The notes beneath the pieces are model-generated. The model made no database searches, was not told where the DNA came from, and saw only the letters and a program-made list of their open reading frames with translations. Below, one piece after another: positions 33,295 to 34,019 of a stretch of 34,019 nucleotides of DNA. Source of the DNA: an uncultured Candidatus Saccharibacteria bacterium (GTDB taxonomy: Bacteria; Patescibacteriota; Saccharimonadia; Saccharimonadales; Saccharimonadaceae); assembly GCA_946538495.1 (NCBI GenBank), contig CAMNGP010000005.1, forward strand, positions 1-34,019, given 5' to 3'. Made by a program: the position numbers and the translations under genes. Numbering within the stretch: the first letter of the stretch is position 1; each line of letters begins with the position of its first letter.

Positions 33295-33303
33295 ATTATA
33301 CCA
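33295..33303 (-). promoter_or_regulatory. Extended -10 of the epimerase gene, leaderless start
   Basis: TGGTATAAT on the minus strand (TATAAT at 33295-33300), 6 nt before the ATG at 33288, with no ribosome site. It directly follows the U-run of the upstream hairpin. Confidence 0.65.
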
Positions 33304-33304
33304 C

Positions 33305-33360
33305 AAAAAAAGGGAGCCATCTGCGGTAGGTGAATGCTCACCGTGCAACAGGCTCACTTA
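33305..33360 (-). ncRNA. Short structured transcript or attenuator before the epimerase
   Basis: On the minus strand a folded segment ends in CC and a U7 run (33305-33311). The outer stem is GAGCC with GGCTC (33351-33355 and 33314-33318). The inner hairpin is GGTGA with TCACC and a 4-nt loop (33329-33342), or alternatively CGGT with ACCG. A sigma-70 type promoter lies just upstream (33366-33394), so RNA of about 55 nt is predicted, ending before the epimerase -10 box. It may be a small RNA or a leader that attenuates the epimerase gene. Confidence 0.5.
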
Positions 33361-33365
33361 CATAC

Positions 33366-33394
33366 TATATATCAAATCAGCAAATTTATGTCAA
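33366..33394 (-). promoter_or_regulatory. Promoter upstream of the structured short transcript
   Basis: Minus strand: TTGACA (33389-33394), exactly 17 nt, then TATATA (33366-33371). The expected start is at about 33358-33360, immediately before the folded element. Confidence 0.55.
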
Positions 33395-33695
33395 TAACCA
33401 TCCATCTTTTGTCAATGTAAATTAGACCTTTTAATCCTTTGCCTTCTCTTTTTCTTTTTATCAACTCGCGTAGTATCTGTTTATCGCGCACTTTCATACG
33501 AGAACCGTCGAAGACGATAACCAGCCAATGATAGTATTTTCGCTACGCGTTTTTCGTGAGGTCAGGGATTAGCGTTAGCCAGAATGATAACTATTCCTCC
33601 CTTTCTAGTTTCTTCATGCTCCCCACCCTATCACATCCCACCAAAAACTTCAACCCCTCACAAATCGCTATTGCTAAAACACCGTAGAAATACAT
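33372..33695 (-). pseudogene. Possible broken small gene with two in-frame TAG codons
   Basis: From ATG 33695 one frame runs 108 codons to TGA at 33372-33374, interrupted only by TAG at 33591-33593 and TAG near 33540. The first piece (34 aa) looks like a membrane start, MYFYGVLAIAICEGLKFLVG. The last piece is basic and protein-like, with HWLVIVFDGSRMKVRDKQ and ending WMVIDINLLI; from an internal ATG at 33497 it could be a 41-aa product. No family is recognised and no good ribosome site is seen for either ATG. It may be a decayed gene or chance. I see no other gene in 33358-33738. Confidence 0.25.
33467..33554. other. Nested inverted repeats, possible structured RNA
   Basis: Plus strand: CGCGTAG (33467-33473) pairs with CTACGCG (33543-33549), TATC (33474-33477) with GATA (33530-33533), and TTATCG (33481-33486) with CGATAA (33515-33520), all correctly nested. 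T5 follows on the plus strand (33550-33554), as in a terminator or the end of a small RNA. It overlaps the broken frame. Confidence 0.35.
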
Positions 33696-33738
33696 TATCT
33701 TGCTTAAAGCCTCATTGTAAAAAATAACTATTGCGCTC

Positions 33739-33975
33739 TCATCTATTCTTTAAAATATTTTTGAGGTTAAAAGCCCTAAACGCCCCAAGTAAATTATCCT
33801 TATATAAAATAATGTGTATCAATAGAGAAACAGAAACCGATATGGCAATATAGACCACACCAGCAAATATAAAGTCTCCTACACCACTTACATTAATATC
33901 AATTGCGGATATTATAAAGAAAATAATAAAGAAAGTTATTATCGTTACAGCAAATCTCGTAAGGCCAAAAACCAT
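33739..33975 (-). CDS. Small membrane protein (78 aa), unknown function
   Basis: 78 residues with two hydrophobic segments (about 6-24 and 32-56) and a basic C-terminal tail (FRAFNLKNILKNR). No family is recognised. There is no ribosome site, but a TATAAA box lies 7 nt before the ATG at 33975, the same spacing as the leaderless genes here, which supports translation. No terminator is evident downstream. It could be a short hypothetical gene or a remnant. Confidence 0.55.
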   Translation of the reverse strand: MVFGLTRFAVTIITFFIIFFIISAIDINVSGVGDFIFAGVVYIAISVSVSLLIHIILYKDNLLGAFRAFNLKNILKNR

Positions 33976-33982
33976 GTTTCTG

Positions 33983-33988
33983 TTTATA
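33983..33988 (-). promoter_or_regulatory. Possible -10 of the 78-aa gene, leaderless spacing
   Basis: TATAAA on the minus strand, 7 nt before the ATG at 33975. It is not a perfect TATAAT and has no TGN extension, so support is modest. Confidence 0.35.
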
Positions 33989-34019
33989 ATGTTATTTTTT
34001 AAATAAAAGATGTAATCAA

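Noticed and set aside
33289-33357. Longer N-terminus for the epimerase
   Set aside because: The extra 23 codons are made from a hairpin, U7 tract and -10 box; the family normally starts shortly before the GxxGxxG motif.
33305-33360. Bacterial signal recognition particle RNA (4.5S) or another known structural RNA
   Set aside because: The conserved GGAA tetraloop region and the asymmetric loop sequences are absent; the element is too short. RNase P and tmRNA signatures were also not found in 33358-33738.
1307-34019. tRNA genes
   Set aside because: No cloverleaf or GTTCAAATC-type T-arm is seen in the intergenic gaps, most of which are shorter than 80 nt.

Overview
The window reads as a chromosomal segment of a Candidate Phyla Radiation bacterium, most likely Candidatus Saccharibacteria (TM7). 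Support: AT-leaning DNA; UGA used as an ordinary stop (for example the ATGA overlap at 2618-2621 and the sbcB stop), which argues against the UGA=Gly code of Gracilibacteria and Absconditabacteria; an L18-S5-L15 ribosomal run with no L30 gene, an absence known across the CPR; and several large surface proteins with no recognised function. Twenty-four of the 25 confident genes are on the minus strand, so transcription runs from high to low coordinates.

Layout in transcription order. 33975-33295 holds a small membrane protein, a gene-poor stretch that may contain a broken frame and a folded element, and a short structured transcript or attenuator. 33288-24155 is a surface-polysaccharide block: UDP-glucuronate epimerase, a 1.1-kaa surface protein with a Hint (hedgehog/intein) domain, UDP-glucose dehydrogenase, an LCP glycopolymer ligase, a CpsC-CpsD fusion and a CpsB phosphatase. 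24108-22003 is a fragment of the spc ribosomal operon (rplF-rplR-rpsE-rplO). 21920-20129 holds a membrane FKBP isomerase and two small, compositionally distinct membrane-protein genes. 20067-14143 holds exonuclease I carrying an in-frame palindromic insert, a DUF2207 membrane protein, a proline-rich membrane protein and metG. The only plus-strand gene is an aquaporin-like protein (13190-14107), sharing a back-to-back promoter with a 77-aa membrane protein. An unrecognised 863-aa membrane protein and pheS-pheT follow. Then comes a cell-wall block, ftsE-ftsX-CHAP hydrolase (PcsB-like)-S41 protease-GT4 glycosyltransferase. A partial BspA-like surface protein with 90-bp tandem repeats runs off the left end.

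Cooperation: FtsEX and the coiled-coil CHAP hydrolase form a plausible ABC-gated peptidoglycan-cleavage machine. Ugd and the epimerase would supply UDP-GlcA and UDP-GalA, CpsBCD would control polymer length, and LCP would attach the polymer to the wall. This fits an episymbiont that invests in its envelope and adhesins.

Two signals stand out. First, at least seven genes have a strong TATAAT box only 6-7 nt upstream of the start codon and no Shine-Dalgarno sequence, implying leaderless mRNAs; others have a longer leader with a GGAG-type site. These promoters also correct several start codons. Second, sbcB contains a 106-bp GC-rich element with 16-bp perfect terminal inverted repeats, read through in frame, much like the palindromic elements known inside Rickettsia genes.
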